A stretch of DNA of 64,000 nt from an uncultured Clostridium sp. (GCA_900551615.1 URWN01000004.1:1-64000), one strand, 5' to 3'. Counted from the stretch's first letter, positions 8,464-17,727 are shown. Notes: generated by a model not told the origin, from the sequence alone. Numbers and translations: made by a program.

Positions 8464-9474
8464 TTATAAATTGTCTTTCGCATCATTTTTTACATAAATA
8501 TCTTTCCAAAATTCTTCATTGCTAAATTCTAACCATTTTTCACTTTCATCATACCAAAATTTATCTTCTTCAGATAATTCTCCTAGGGTATTCAAATGAC
8601 TAATTTGTAAAATTCCCATTGCATTTGCAATATCAAAAAATAATGGAAATTGTTCTAATTCATAATCTGTTAATTTATTATATTTTTGATATTCTTCTAA
8701 AATCATTTTTACTTTTTTCTTTGTATTTTCTTTGTTTTCTGCATCTAAACATAAATTACAAGAACTTACTGCTAAGTCAATAATTCTAGGAACATAATTA
8801 GAAACTGCAAAATCTATAATCCATAATTTATTATTTTTATCTTTCATAACATTTGTACTTATAATATCTCCATGAACAAATGCTTTTGGTAATTTTTCTA
8901 TATCCACCTGAAAAAATCTATTATATAGTTCTTCTAATTTTTTGTAATCATTTCCGTTCAAATATTGTTTTTTATTTTGAAATTCTTTTACAAAATTTAT
9001 AATAGCCCACTTATCATAAATAAAATCTGATTGTAATGTTGCTTTATGTATTATAGCCATTTGTCTTATTATTTCGTTTATTTCATCTTGCTTTGGTATT
9101 TTGCCTAGATCATAGAAACTTTTTCCATCTATGTAATCAAATACACACAATCTGTATTTAATATTCTCAAGTTTTATGTTACATTCACTTTTTTCATCAA
9201 CTCTATATAATTTTGGAGTATTAATATTAAGTTTTGAAGCTAATTCAATTCTTTCAATATATTTTTCACATTCTATATCTGTTCTTTCTTTATTAAACAC
9301 CTTCACACAATATTTTCCTTGAGTAGTTTCAAGTGTATAATTAAAATCTTCATATCCTACTGTAATAACAGCATCTGAAATATATTCTCCTAAGTTATAT
9401 TTATTACATATTATTTTTGAAATATTACTTAAATCTGTATTTAAATTAATTCTATTGGCAAATTCTTCTTCCAT
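8464..9474 (-). CDS. Aminoglycoside phosphotransferase/choline kinase-like protein
   Basis: A 336-residue protein kinase-like fold. It has a Lys in YCVKVFNKE (about residue 57) for ATP, the catalytic loop VHGDIISTNVM (Brenner motif, about 200) and the metal-binding Asp in LWIIDFAVSNY (about 220). Such enzymes phosphorylate small hydroxylated molecules: aminoglycosides, homoserine, choline, sugars. No close resistance gene is recognised. It precedes a pyroglutamyl-peptidase-like and a HAD gene on the same strand, suggesting a small metabolic cassette. Confidence 0.8.
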   Translation of the reverse strand: MEEEFANRINLNTDLSNISKIICNKYNLGEYISDAVITVGYEDFNYTLETTQGKYCVKVFNKERTDIECEKYIERIELASKLNINTPKLYRVDEKSECNIKLENIKYRLCVFDYIDGKSFYDLGKIPKQDEINEIIRQMAIIHKATLQSDFIYDKWAIINFVKEFQNKKQYLNGNDYKKLEELYNRFFQVDIEKLPKAFVHGDIISTNVMKDKNNKLWIIDFAVSNYVPRIIDLAVSSCNLCLDAENKENTKKKVKMILEEYQKYNKLTDYELEQFPLFFDIANAMGILQISHLNTLGELSEEDKFWYDESEKWLEFSNEEFWKDIYVKNDAKDNL

Positions 9475-9528
9475 TAAAATCTCCTATCTAATATATTTTT
9501 AAATATTATAAATATTTATATTTTTAAC

Positions 9529-10176
9529 TTATTCTTTTTTGGTCAAATTTGAATTTTCTTGTATTGGAATTATTCTAGTTTCTATAGTATTTATAAAAGC
9601 ACATTTATGTTCTATTTCAAATTTTTCTGTATCTGTTGTTAATTCATATTTTATAAAAATATTTGGAATAAACTCATATTTATCACTTTGATAATTTCCA
9701 TATTGCGTATTGCTTTCTGTATAGCTGCCTTTTAACATATTATATAAAAGATTCCATCTATCACAAGAACCGACATCAATTTCTTTAATAAAATCAGCAT
9801 TATTAAAAATCGGTGTTTCTTTTATATCTATTATAGATGATTTGATTTGTAAATTATCATATAAAACTTGTAGTGTTTCATTTTCAAAGTATTGAGTTAA
9901 TGCTATTTTTATACATTTATCAATATCTGTATTTTTATTTATAACCATTAATCTAACAGGATTTTTGTCTTTATAAAAAACAATAGCATTGTGTTTATTA
10001 CTTATATTGATATTTGGATTATTAACAGTTATTATACAATTACAGTTTTTTATTATTTTATATTCATCAAATGCAATTTTATTGTTCTCAAATCCATCAA
10101 CAAAGGCCCCATTAAAACATTCATAATGGTTTTCATTTTGTTCTGTCCATAAATCTATGCTCTTAATTGTTTTCAT
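9529..10176 (-). CDS. Hypothetical protein (215 residues)
   Basis: Not recognised. Acidic to neutral, no signal peptide or membrane segment, with Asn/Ile-rich composition typical of the region. It begins MKTIKSIDLWTEQNENHYEC and contains a WNLLYNML stretch around residue 140. It is the first gene of the cassette 10176-7164 and ends 54 bases before the kinase-like gene, so the two are probably co-transcribed. It starts directly downstream of the second copy of the long repeat. Confidence 0.65.
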   Translation of the reverse strand: MKTIKSIDLWTEQNENHYECFNGAFVDGFENNKIAFDEYKIIKNCNCIITVNNPNINISNKHNAIVFYKDKNPVRLMVINKNTDIDKCIKIALTQYFENETLQVLYDNLQIKSSIIDIKETPIFNNADFIKEIDVGSCDRWNLLYNMLKGSYTESNTQYGNYQSDKYEFIPNIFIKYELTTDTEKFEIEHKCAFINTIETRIIPIQENSNLTKKE

Positions 10177-10202
10177 ATCTATCTCTTTCTATACTTCTTA
10201 AT

Positions 10203-10604
10203 TTTGTTTTATATTATCATAAATACCAAATTATTACAATGAATATATAAAAAAATAAGTGCTATTAACTAACACTTTATTTTAGTAATCACATATGTTT
10301 TATATTATTTTTATAAAAAAGCTCATTTTTGCAGATTGTACTTTTTCTCTTTTTCTCACAGTATCAACAGTTGACTGTTCGTGTTGTTTTCTGATACCCA
10401 AGGACTGGGCCTCAATTGATGGCTTATCTATGCCAGGTTAATATGTGGCTTGAGAAGTATAGACCAAATATAGATATCTGAAAAGTTTTGAAGTCGCGAA
10501 CTGCGACCTCTGAATGAAGTGAGAAAGGAATGAAATTTTATATGAACGATAAGACTTTTAAAAGCTATTTGAACTACTCTAATTTTTTGAGTAGTTCGAT
10601 TTTC
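10203..10604. repeat. Unbroken copy of the direct repeat (A2 plus B2)
   Basis: Joins the sequences found apart at 6164-6241 and 6671-7008. It holds the asnB 3' fragment at 10404-10481, the GTCGC..GCGAC hairpin near 10494-10509 and the start of the rhuM overlap. It is nearly identical to B1 over the last 160 bases. Confidence 0.85.
10404..10481 (+). pseudogene. 3' fragment of an asnB-like gene, second copy
   Basis: Reads TGPQLMAYLCQVNMWLEKY.PNIDI and a stop, one residue apart from the fragment at 6808-6885. No upstream asnB sequence is present. Confidence 0.85.
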
Positions 10605-10796
10605 ATTTAATTCCCCTGTTTTGAAAATGTTTTGTAAATGATATGTAATATTATTTTCTGCTACATTAAATAATTTAGCCATTGATTTTTGAGTTAACCA
10701 GAAATCTTCTTCATTATATAAAACTTCTACTGATATATTTTCATTATTTTGACTTTGGTAAATAATTAAATCTTTTAAATTTTCTATATTATTCAA
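10569..10796 (-). pseudogene. Truncated RhuM-family protein
   Basis: The N-terminal domain of the virulence RhuM family is intact: LIIYQSQNNENISVEVLYNE, then FWLTQKSMAKLFNV, and GELNENRTTQKIRVVQ. RhuM proteins are usually over 300 residues; here the homology stops after RVVQ at 10569, where the repeat brings in foreign sequence and a run-on frame to 10428. Only the DNA-binding-like head remains. The last dozen RhuM codons are inside the direct repeat and so recur at about 6973-7008. Confidence 0.8.
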
Positions 10797-10908
10797 CTTT
10801 GGTCACAACCTTTGTTTTTGTATCTAAACTTTTGTTTGTATTTTATATTATATTACACAACTTGTCAATAGGTTATAACTAGATATTCCAACATTAATCT
10901 GATTTTTT

Positions 10909-10971
10909 TGTATTATTAACTAACGCTTTATTTTTGTACATTGTGGTTTTCCACATTTTCTTACAGTATGT
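10909..10971. repeat. Degenerate third trace of the repeat leader
   Basis: Shares the anchors ATTAACTAACGCTTTATTTT and TTTTCTTACAGTATG with the repeat leaders near 6228-6775 and 10262-10370 but lacks the asnB fragment. It may be an older copy or a solo end; the similarity is short. Confidence 0.4.
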
Positions 10972-10994
10972 TCCATTTTGGAACCTCAAGTTTC

Positions 10995-13900
10995 TTACTC
11001 ACTTATCCCATCAAAAATTTTCTTAATCTCATCATTATAATAAATAGCTCCGCAAGGTCTAATATCTTCACCAATTTTAACTTGAACATTCATATTATTC
11101 TTATCTCCTGAAAAGTATTTAATGGCACATCTTAATTTTTCTTTTTGTTCTTCTGTAAAATCAGTAATATCAAAAGTTACAACCTTCGGCTTTTCTTCGC
11201 CTAAGTCTTTAATTTCATTTGCTATTATAGTTGGTTCTTGTTCCTCTCTAATGCTTAAGCGTCCATCAACTACTACAATGTTTTCTTCTACCAAACTTCT
11301 TCCCGCTCCTATAACTGCATTTTCAAATGCAATTATTTCAACAGTTCCATATAAATCTTCTATTGTAATAAATGCCATTATTTTATTATTTTTTGTGTAT
11401 TTCTTTTTTATCGATGTTATAATTCCCGCAAATTTCACTTTCTGTCCATCTACAAATTTAGGTTTAGTATTTTTTATTTGTGCATTTGACATTTCTATAC
11501 TGCCTTCTGCATTATTTTCAGTATTATTTGCTAAATTTTGTTCACTTATTTGTATCAAATCTATACTGCTAATATTTGTTGAATGCATAATTTGCTCTCT
11601 TAATTTTTCAAGTGGATGTCCTGAAATATAAATTCCAAGCATTTCTTTTTCCATTGAAAATAACTCTTTTTCTGGCAATTCTGGATGTTCTTCAAATTGA
11701 TATTTTTGTTTTTCCATTTCTTCTTTTTCTTGTTCTGTTCCTATATCAAACATTGATACTTGTCCATTAAATCCTTTTTTCTTTCCACTTTGAATTGTGT
11801 CCATTATTGTTTCAAATGATGCTAATAGTGTTGCTCTTGTTTGTTCAAATTCGTCAAATACTCCTGCTTTTATTAGACTTTCTACACATTTTTTGTTTAC
11901 TTGTGTTTCTGCTATTCTTTCACAAAAATCTGTAAAGCTTTTGTATTCTCCATTTTCTTTTCTTTCTGCTACTATGTTTTCTACTGGTACTGTTCCTACA
12001 TTTTTTATTGCTCCAAGTCCAAAACGAATTTTGCCAACCGCTTCTGATTTATTAACCTCTACTGTGAATTTTTCAAAGCTTTTGTTTATGTCTGGCTTTA
12101 GTATTTGGATTCCAAGTCTTTTACACTCATCAATATATTGAGGTGCTTTGTCCAAATTTCCTAAATAACTATTTAAAGTTGCTGCCATAAATTCTGCTGG
12201 ATAATATGCTTTTAAATATGCTGTTCTGTATGATACAACTGCATAACATGCTGCATGTGATTTGTTAAATGCATATTTTGCGAACTCTGCCATTTCGTCA
12301 AATATTTTATTTGCAGAAACTTCGTCTATTCCATTTCTTACACATCCTGGTACAACTACGTTTCCATCTTCGTCAACTTGACCATGTATAAATACTTCTC
12401 TTTCTTTTGCCATTACATCAAGTTTTTTCTTACCCATTGCTCTACGTACCAAGTCAGCTCTTCCTAGTGAGTATCCTGCTAAATCTCTAACTATTTGCAT
12501 AACTTGCTCTTGGTAAACCATACATCCATATGTTACATTTAATATTGGTTCAAGACTTGGATGTGTATATTCATTGTGTCCTGGATTTTGTTTTCCTCTG
12601 ATGTATCTTGGTATTTGATCCATAGGCCCTGGTCTATATAAAGAAACTCCTGCTATCAAATCTTCCAAACAGTCTGGTTTTAGTTCTTTCATAAAGTTTG
12701 TCATGCCTTGTGATTCAAATTGGAATATTCCTGATGTGTTTCCTTCTTGCCATAATTTATATACTTTTGGATCTGACATATCATGGTCAAATTCCACATC
12801 TATTCCATGATTTTCTTTTACCATATCTATTGTGTTTTGGATTACTGTTAAGTTTCGTAATCCTAAAAAGTCCATTTTTAAAAGTCCTAATTCTTCAAGT
12901 GTTGTCATTATGTATTGGGTGTTTATTTGGCCATCTCTTACATAAAGTGGTACATATGTATCTACTGGGTCTTTTGTTATAACAACTCCACATGCGTGTG
13001 TTGATGCCTGTCTTGGCATTCCTTCTAGCCCCATTGCTATGTCCAATATTTTCTTTGTTTGTTCGTCTGTTTCATATCTGTCTCTTAATTCTTTATTTTG
13101 TTCTAATGCTTTTTTTATTGTTATATGAATTTCATTTGGTATCATTTTAGCTAAAGTGTCTGCTTCTGAATATGGATAGTCTAAAACTCTTGCTACATCT
13201 CTTATTACCATTTTGGCTGCCATTGTTCCAAATGTTATTATTTGTGATACGTGGTCATGTCCGTATTTTCTTGCGACATAGTCTATAACCTCTTGTCTTC
13301 TTTCATCTGAAAAGTCAACATCAAAATCGGGCATACTTATTCTTTCTGGATTCAAGAATCTTTCAAATAGCAATCCATATTTTATTGGGTCAATATCTGT
13401 TATTTCAATTGCATATGCCAAAATAGAACCTGCACCAGAACCTCTTCCTGGGCCTACTGGTATTCCATTTGTTTTTGCATAGTGTATAAAGTCCCATACT
13501 ATTAGGTAATAATCAACATATCCCATTTTTTTGATTATTCCTAATTCATATTCTGCTCTTTTTTGTATTTCTTCTGATAGATTTTTTCCGTATCTTTTTT
13601 CTAGTCCTTTGTCACATAATTCTTTTAAAAAGTCATAATGTGTTGGATATTCTGGTGGTACATCATAATTTGGCAATATTGTGTGTCCAAATTCAAATTC
13701 TACATTACATTCTTCTGCAATTTTTACTGTGTTTTCAATTGCATCTGGAAATGCTTTGAAATATTCTGACATCTCTTCTGGTGATTTTACATATAACTCA
13801 TCTGTGTCAAATTTCATTCTGTCTTCATCACTCATTCTTTTTCCAGTTTGAATACATAACAATACTTCGTGGTTATATGCATCTTCTCTTTTTAAATAAT

Positions 13901-14519
13901 GTGCATCGTTTGTTGCAACTAGTGGAATATCAAGTTTTCTTGCTAATTGAACCAACTTTTGATTTGCTAAAACTTGTTCTCTTATTCCATTGTTTTGAAT
14001 TTCTATGTAATAATCATCTCCAAAAACTTTTTTATGCCATAAAGCAATTTCTTCTGCTTTTTCATTTTGTCCACTTAATAAAGCTTGGTTTACCTCTCCT
14101 GCTAGACATGCACTCAAACATATTAAACCTTCATGATATTGCTCTAATATTTCTCTGTCTATACGTGGCTTATAATAATATCCATCTACAAAGCTTAAAG
14201 ATACCAATTTACTTAAGTTTTTGTATCCTTCATTATTTTTGGCAAGTAAAATCAAGTGATAGTAATGGTTGTCTATTCCAGGCTCTTTTTGCAATCTTGA
14301 ACGTGGTGCAACATATACCTCACATCCTATTATTGGCTTTACACCTTCTTTTTTACATGCTTTATAAAAATCAATAGCTCCAAACATTACTCCATGGTCT
14401 GTTATCGCTATTGAATCCATTCCTAATTCTTTTGCTCTTACTGGCAAATCTTTTATTCTGTTTGCTCCGTCTAATAGACTGAATTCACTATGTATATGTA
14501 AGTGTACAAATTTTGACAT
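10995..14519 (-). CDS. dnaE: DNA polymerase III alpha subunit
   Basis: A 1174-residue replicative polymerase of the DnaE type. It has an N-terminal PHP domain (FVHLHIHSEFSLLDG at residue 4 on), the polymerase core with catalytic acidic motif PDFDVDF (about 396) and GPGRGSGAGS, tandem helix-hairpin-helix and the OB-fold region near 990-1070 (KFAGIITSIKKK). It is cytosolic and part of the replisome; holA lies in the same block. The length is normal and I found no in-frame CGG codon in its 1174 codons. It starts at ATG 14519. A palindromic repeat sits just upstream at 14551. Confidence 0.97.
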   Translation of the reverse strand: MSKFVHLHIHSEFSLLDGANRIKDLPVRAKELGMDSIAITDHGVMFGAIDFYKACKKEGVKPIIGCEVYVAPRSRLQKEPGIDNHYYHLILLAKNNEGYKNLSKLVSLSFVDGYYYKPRIDREILEQYHEGLICLSACLAGEVNQALLSGQNEKAEEIALWHKKVFGDDYYIEIQNNGIREQVLANQKLVQLARKLDIPLVATNDAHYLKREDAYNHEVLLCIQTGKRMSDEDRMKFDTDELYVKSPEEMSEYFKAFPDAIENTVKIAEECNVEFEFGHTILPNYDVPPEYPTHYDFLKELCDKGLEKRYGKNLSEEIQKRAEYELGIIKKMGYVDYYLIVWDFIHYAKTNGIPVGPGRGSGAGSILAYAIEITDIDPIKYGLLFERFLNPERISMPDFDVDFSDERRQEVIDYVARKYGHDHVSQIITFGTMAAKMVIRDVARVLDYPYSEADTLAKMIPNEIHITIKKALEQNKELRDRYETDEQTKKILDIAMGLEGMPRQASTHACGVVITKDPVDTYVPLYVRDGQINTQYIMTTLEELGLLKMDFLGLRNLTVIQNTIDMVKENHGIDVEFDHDMSDPKVYKLWQEGNTSGIFQFESQGMTNFMKELKPDCLEDLIAGVSLYRPGPMDQIPRYIRGKQNPGHNEYTHPSLEPILNVTYGCMVYQEQVMQIVRDLAGYSLGRADLVRRAMGKKKLDVMAKEREVFIHGQVDEDGNVVVPGCVRNGIDEVSANKIFDEMAEFAKYAFNKSHAACYAVVSYRTAYLKAYYPAEFMAATLNSYLGNLDKAPQYIDECKRLGIQILKPDINKSFEKFTVEVNKSEAVGKIRFGLGAIKNVGTVPVENIVAERKENGEYKSFTDFCERIAETQVNKKCVESLIKAGVFDEFEQTRATLLASFETIMDTIQSGKKKGFNGQVSMFDIGTEQEKEEMEKQKYQFEEHPELPEKELFSMEKEMLGIYISGHPLEKLREQIMHSTNISSIDLIQISEQNLANNTENNAEGSIEMSNAQIKNTKPKFVDGQKVKFAGIITSIKKKYTKNNKIMAFITIEDLYGTVEIIAFENAVIGAGRSLVEENIVVVDGRLSIREEQEPTIIANEIKDLGEEKPKVVTFDITDFTEEQKEKLRCAIKYFSGDKNNMNVQVKIGEDIRPCGAIYYNDEIKKIFDGISE

Positions 14520-14540
14520 TTTTATTTATTTCTCTCCTTT

Positions 14541-14580
14541 TGTCCAAAAGTGTCCAAAAGGGACGGTTCTTTTTGGACAT
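14541..14580 (+). repeat. Palindromic element, GGGACGGTTC family
   Basis: TGTCCAAAA..GGGACGGTTC..TTTTGGACA is an inverted repeat of about 29 bases (14551-14579), preceded by an extra TGTCCAAAAG. The same element occurs inverted at 21605-21633, and relatives lie at 17624-17727 and 34553-34719. Confidence 0.85.
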
Positions 14581-14635
14581 TCTTTTTTGTATTATATTAT
14601 CATTTTATATTAAAGTCAATAGAGCAAAAAAAGAA

Positions 14636-14664
14636 AACTAGTGCCGTACAAAACGGCACTAGTT
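14636..14664 (-). terminator. Terminator of the 14671-15297 gene
   Basis: Perfect inverted repeat of 12 bases (AACTAGTGCCGT / ACGGCACTAGTT) with a short loop, followed on the minus strand by a T-rich run. Confidence 0.9.
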
Positions 14665-14670
14665 CCCTTT

Positions 14671-15297
14671 TTACTTACACATACTTTTTAATGTCTTCCA
14701 AATATTATTTAATTTGGATATATGCAACCATGCCATATCTTCTTCCAAAAGACTTACATAATAAATTCCAACCTCCTCTGATTTATCATCCCAGTCAATA
14801 TAAATCTCTTGAATGTATGGAGTTAAGCTTAGAAGTTTCTTCTCTATATCATTATTCAATGGATCATATCGGGCTAGTTGCTCAAAAGTTGTTTTTACAT
14901 CTTTCCTTTCCAAATATTTGCCTTCGTCTTTCTGGTTTTTCCATGATAATCTCATTTGACTTGGAATTTTACTTTCTTTTTCCTTTGCCTTTTGGATTAC
15001 TGTGCTTAGCATGTTACAGATTTCCGGTCCATACTGGTCTGCAGCCTGTTCTTTCACATCTCCGCCTTCTAGAGTATATTGTAGCATATACGGCTTATTC
15101 TCTATTAGCGGTAGAAAATTAATTACTTTTGCCTCACTTATTATTAAGTTTAAGTCAATTTCCTCCTGTTTCAGTTTTTCCATTGCTCCAGCTGGCAATT
15201 TTTTTGAAAGTTCATTCATAGCATTTTTTGCTTTCCGCCTATCCAGCATATAGCAAATAGCCATTTCCTCTTCAAAAATAACTAGTTTGTTGTCCAT
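14671..15297 (-). CDS. Hypothetical protein with atypical codon use (208 residues)
   Basis: Not recognised. Soluble, charged, begins MDNKLVIFEEEMAICYMLDR, with acidic patches and a Trp-rich end (YIDWDD, MAWLHISKLNNIWK). Codons such as AGG, CTG, GGC and CCG are more common than in neighbours. It holds one of only two in-frame CGG codons in the window that must be read without a frameshift (codon 21). This suggests recent transfer from a less AT-rich relative. It has its own strong terminator and a hairpin leader (15328-15358), so it is probably a lone transcription unit. Confidence 0.7.
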   Translation of the reverse strand: MDNKLVIFEEEMAICYMLDRRKAKNAMNELSKKLPAGAMEKLKQEEIDLNLIISEAKVINFLPLIENKPYMLQYTLEGGDVKEQAADQYGPEICNMLSTVIQKAKEKESKIPSQMRLSWKNQKDEGKYLERKDVKTTFEQLARYDPLNNDIEKKLLSLTPYIQEIYIDWDDKSEEVGIYYVSLLEEDMAWLHISKLNNIWKTLKSMCK

Positions 15298-15327
15298 GTG
15301 TGTAATTCCTCCTTTTAATAATTTATT

Positions 15328-15358
15328 TCGGAGGTTATTAAAAATTACCCTCCGAAAT
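15328..15358 (-). other. Hairpin in the leader of the 14671-15297 gene
   Basis: Inverted repeat ATTTCGGAGG / CCTCCGAAAT with an AT-rich loop, upstream of the ribosome site. It lacks a clear T-run in either direction, so it may be an old terminator or a leader structure. Confidence 0.5.
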
Positions 15359-15439
15359 TGTTTCGAAAGGCACTTTTACCTTTAACATTAGAATTATATC
15401 ATATCTAAACCAATTTTTCAAATTTTATTTACAGGTTTT

Positions 15440-15690
15440 CTATAACTTTAACAACAAAATTATCTTTTCCCTTAGCTCTAATTTATTTAGAGCTATTGTA
15501 AGTGCGTCAAATAATATTTCCAACATTTCTTGTTCGTTAGTATCGTCTGCATTTACTCTCTTATCAGCTAAGATATCTTCTATTTTTAACTCCTTTCCGT
15601 TTTGATCTATTGAAATAACTTCTGATAGATATTGGTCTTTACTGCTTTTATTAATCCTATGGTACCTTATTTTATAATATATAAATATTT
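15440..15690 (-). pseudogene. Fragment of a sigma-70-family factor
   Basis: An open frame without a good start reads YYKIRYHRINKSSKDQYLSE, then VISIDQNGKELKIEDILADK, and ends LNKLELREKIILLLKL and a stop at 15440. The EVI..DQ.G.EL.IEDILADK pattern matches the linker between regions 2 and 4 of sporulation-type and ECF-like sigma factors, and the REK start of region 4 is visible before the frame stops. Regions 2.1-2.3 and the region 4 helix-turn-helix are missing. It directly abuts the 3' end of sleB. Confidence 0.55.
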
Positions 15691-15691
15691 T

Positions 15692-16399
15692 TTATTTACA
15701 AAATCTATGTTTTCCAATTGTTACAGTCATAGGTCTTGACCAAATCCATTTATTAGTTGCAGTTGATGGGTTAAAATAATAAATTGCTCCATAACTTGGA
15801 TCCCAGCCATTCATTGCATCTTGTGCTGCTTTTCTTGCTGTTGAATCTGGTGTTAAATTAACTTGTCCATCTTTTACTGCATCAAAAGCTCCTGATTGAT
15901 ATACTACTCCTGATAGAGTATTTGGAAATGAACTACTTTTTATTCTATTCATTACTACAGCGCCTACTGCTACTTGTCCTGTATATGGCTCTCCTCTTGA
16001 TTCACCATAAATTACTCTTGATAATAAATTTAAATTACTATTATAACTAGATGATGAACTGCTTGAACTTGAAGATGTCATTATTCCCATTGCTTTTAAT
16101 GTTGCTGGTCCTGCAATTCCATCTGCTGTTAGCCCATTTTTTCTTTGAAAGTATTTGACAGCATTTACTGTTTGCGTTCCGTAAATTCCGTCTATATTAC
16201 CTGAATAATATCCCCATCTTTTTAATTTTGTCTGTATCTGAGTTACTTCGCTTCCTCTTGATCCATATTTTGATAACGTTTCTACGGTTGCATTTTGTTG
16301 TTTATTTTTATAGATTATTATCCCTGTTGTTATTAATGATATTACAAGTAGTATACTTGCTATTATAGCTATAACTATATGTTTTTTATTTTTTAACAT
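15692..16399 (-). CDS. sleB: Spore cortex-lytic enzyme, cell wall hydrolase
   Basis: A 235-residue exported enzyme that cuts spore cortex peptidoglycan at germination. It has an N-terminal membrane segment (about residues 7-30), a PG_binding_1 domain (YGSRGSEVTQIQTKLKRWGY, about 45-100), a poly-Ser linker, and a Hydrolase_2 domain (LLSRVIYGESRGEPYTGQVA; catalytic Glu in GESRGE; AFDAVKDGQ; RFCK end). I chose ATG 16399 because AGGTGG lies 8 bases upstream; a TTG at 16435 is in frame but has no ribosome site. No ypeB partner is adjacent. Confidence 0.92.
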   Translation of the reverse strand: MLKNKKHIVIAIIASILLVISLITTGIIIYKNKQQNATVETLSKYGSRGSEVTQIQTKLKRWGYYSGNIDGIYGTQTVNAVKYFQRKNGLTADGIAGPATLKAMGIMTSSSSSSSSSSYNSNLNLLSRVIYGESRGEPYTGQVAVGAVVMNRIKSSSFPNTLSGVVYQSGAFDAVKDGQVNLTPDSTARKAAQDAMNGWDPSYGAIYYFNPSTATNKWIWSRPMTVTIGKHRFCK

Positions 16400-16559
16400 A
16401 AAAAAACCACCTATCAATAAAAATATTTTTCTCAATTGTCAAATTTTCTTTAATGTTAGTATTATTTTTATCAATATTTGGTTTTATTATACATTTTACT
16501 TATATTTTTTGTATCTATAAAATCTGATGCTGTCTGCATAAAATTTTGTTTTCACAAAA

Positions 16560-17582
16560 TTATGAGCAATATCTACATAATGTTGTTTCTATTCCTACTT
16601 GTAAGTCAATTTTCCCATTTTTAAAATTGTAGTCTAAATCGCATAAATCTTGTAATATATTTCTTAAGTCTTTTTCATTAAAATATTTTGATTGTACTTT
16701 ATACTTTGTTGTTAAAAACATTTGATTTTGCTTTAAATTCAAACTAATAGCTAAATCTTTGTTAGTATTTATTGCCATTTTTGTTATATATAATTTTTTG
16801 AAATGATTATATAATGTAACTAAAATTTTTGCTAAAGGTTCTTTTGCATATATTAAATTTTGTAAAACTTGTAATGCTCCTGTTATGTCTTTTTTTCCTA
16901 AATCATCTGTTAAATCAAATATTACACTTTCTAATTTTTTTATAGATAACTTGTCTATATCTTCTTTTTTTATTGTTCCATTTTCTCCTGCATATTCAAT
17001 TAGTTTTCTAATTTCATTTATTAAATCTTGCATATTTGTCCCACAACATTCAATAAAATATCTTATTGTTTGAGAATCTATATTTACTTTATAAGCATTG
17101 CAAATCGCCTTTATTCTTTGTTCTATTTGATTTGGTTTTTGAAAATCAAATTTACATACAATTCCATTTTTTTCTATAGCTGTATATAAAGTTGATTTGC
17201 TATCTGCTTCATCTTCAACAAATACTAATACTACGGATTCATTTATTATTTTTATATTTTCTTCTATGTATTTTGCTAATTTTTCTTTTAGTTTAGCAGT
17301 GTCCCCAGATTTCTTTTTTCCTTCTTTTTTGAATAATCCTGTGTTTCTTGCAATTATTAATTTTTTTTCATATCCAAAACTTGGTGTTTCTATGTCTGAA
17401 ATTATTTCTGGCACATTTTGTTCATCTATCATTATAAAGTTTATGCCTTTAACGCATTCACCAAATAGTGTTTTTATCTTTTTTAGGTTGGTTTCTAGTA
17501 AATATAACTCTTCACCATATAAAAGATATAGTGATTGGAGTTGACCTGATTTTAGTTCTTTTTCTAAATTTTCTATTGTCAT
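16560..17582 (-). CDS. holA: DNA polymerase III delta subunit
   Basis: A 340-residue clamp-loader subunit that opens the sliding clamp. It begins MTIENLEKELKSGQLQSLYL with LLYGEELYLLE, the typical HolA start, followed by AAA+-like folds and the C-terminal collar domain (EPLAKILVTLYNHFKKLY). ATG 17582 follows GAGAGGAG. The frame is open a further 44 codons upstream, but that stretch is encoded by a palindromic repeat (17624-17727) and is not likely translated. It belongs with dnaE in replication. Confidence 0.92.
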   Translation of the reverse strand: MTIENLEKELKSGQLQSLYLLYGEELYLLETNLKKIKTLFGECVKGINFIMIDEQNVPEIISDIETPSFGYEKKLIIARNTGLFKKEGKKKSGDTAKLKEKLAKYIEENIKIINESVVLVFVEDEADSKSTLYTAIEKNGIVCKFDFQKPNQIEQRIKAICNAYKVNIDSQTIRYFIECCGTNMQDLINEIRKLIEYAGENGTIKKEDIDKLSIKKLESVIFDLTDDLGKKDITGALQVLQNLIYAKEPLAKILVTLYNHFKKLYITKMAINTNKDLAISLNLKQNQMFLTTKYKVQSKYFNEKDLRNILQDLCDLDYNFKNGKIDLQVGIETTLCRYCS

Positions 17583-17623
17583 TGCTTTTCTCCTCTCATT
17601 AGGTTCATGTCGATGGGGCCAAA

Positions 17624-17727
17624 TGGGACGTTTCTGATGGGACAAAAATGTCCTTTTGGGGACAGATGTTTTAAATTTTTTAACCTCGGTTCTTTTTGGA
17701 CAAAAATGTCCCATCAGAAACGTCCCA
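17624..17727. repeat. Long inverted repeat of the GGGACGGTTC family
   Basis: Arms 17624-17653 and 17698-17727 are inverted copies of about 30 bases (TGGGACGTTTCTGATGGGAC on the left), differing only in the centre of an inner GGACAAAAATGTCC palindrome. The spacer includes GGTTCTTTTTGGAC, shared with the elements at 14551 and 21605. The right arm forms the last codons and stop of the debranching-enzyme gene. Confidence 0.85.

Noticed and set aside
17583..17714. N-terminal extension of HolA (44 residues)
   Set aside because: It is the reading of a palindromic repeat; the ATG at 17582 has the ribosome site and the family start.
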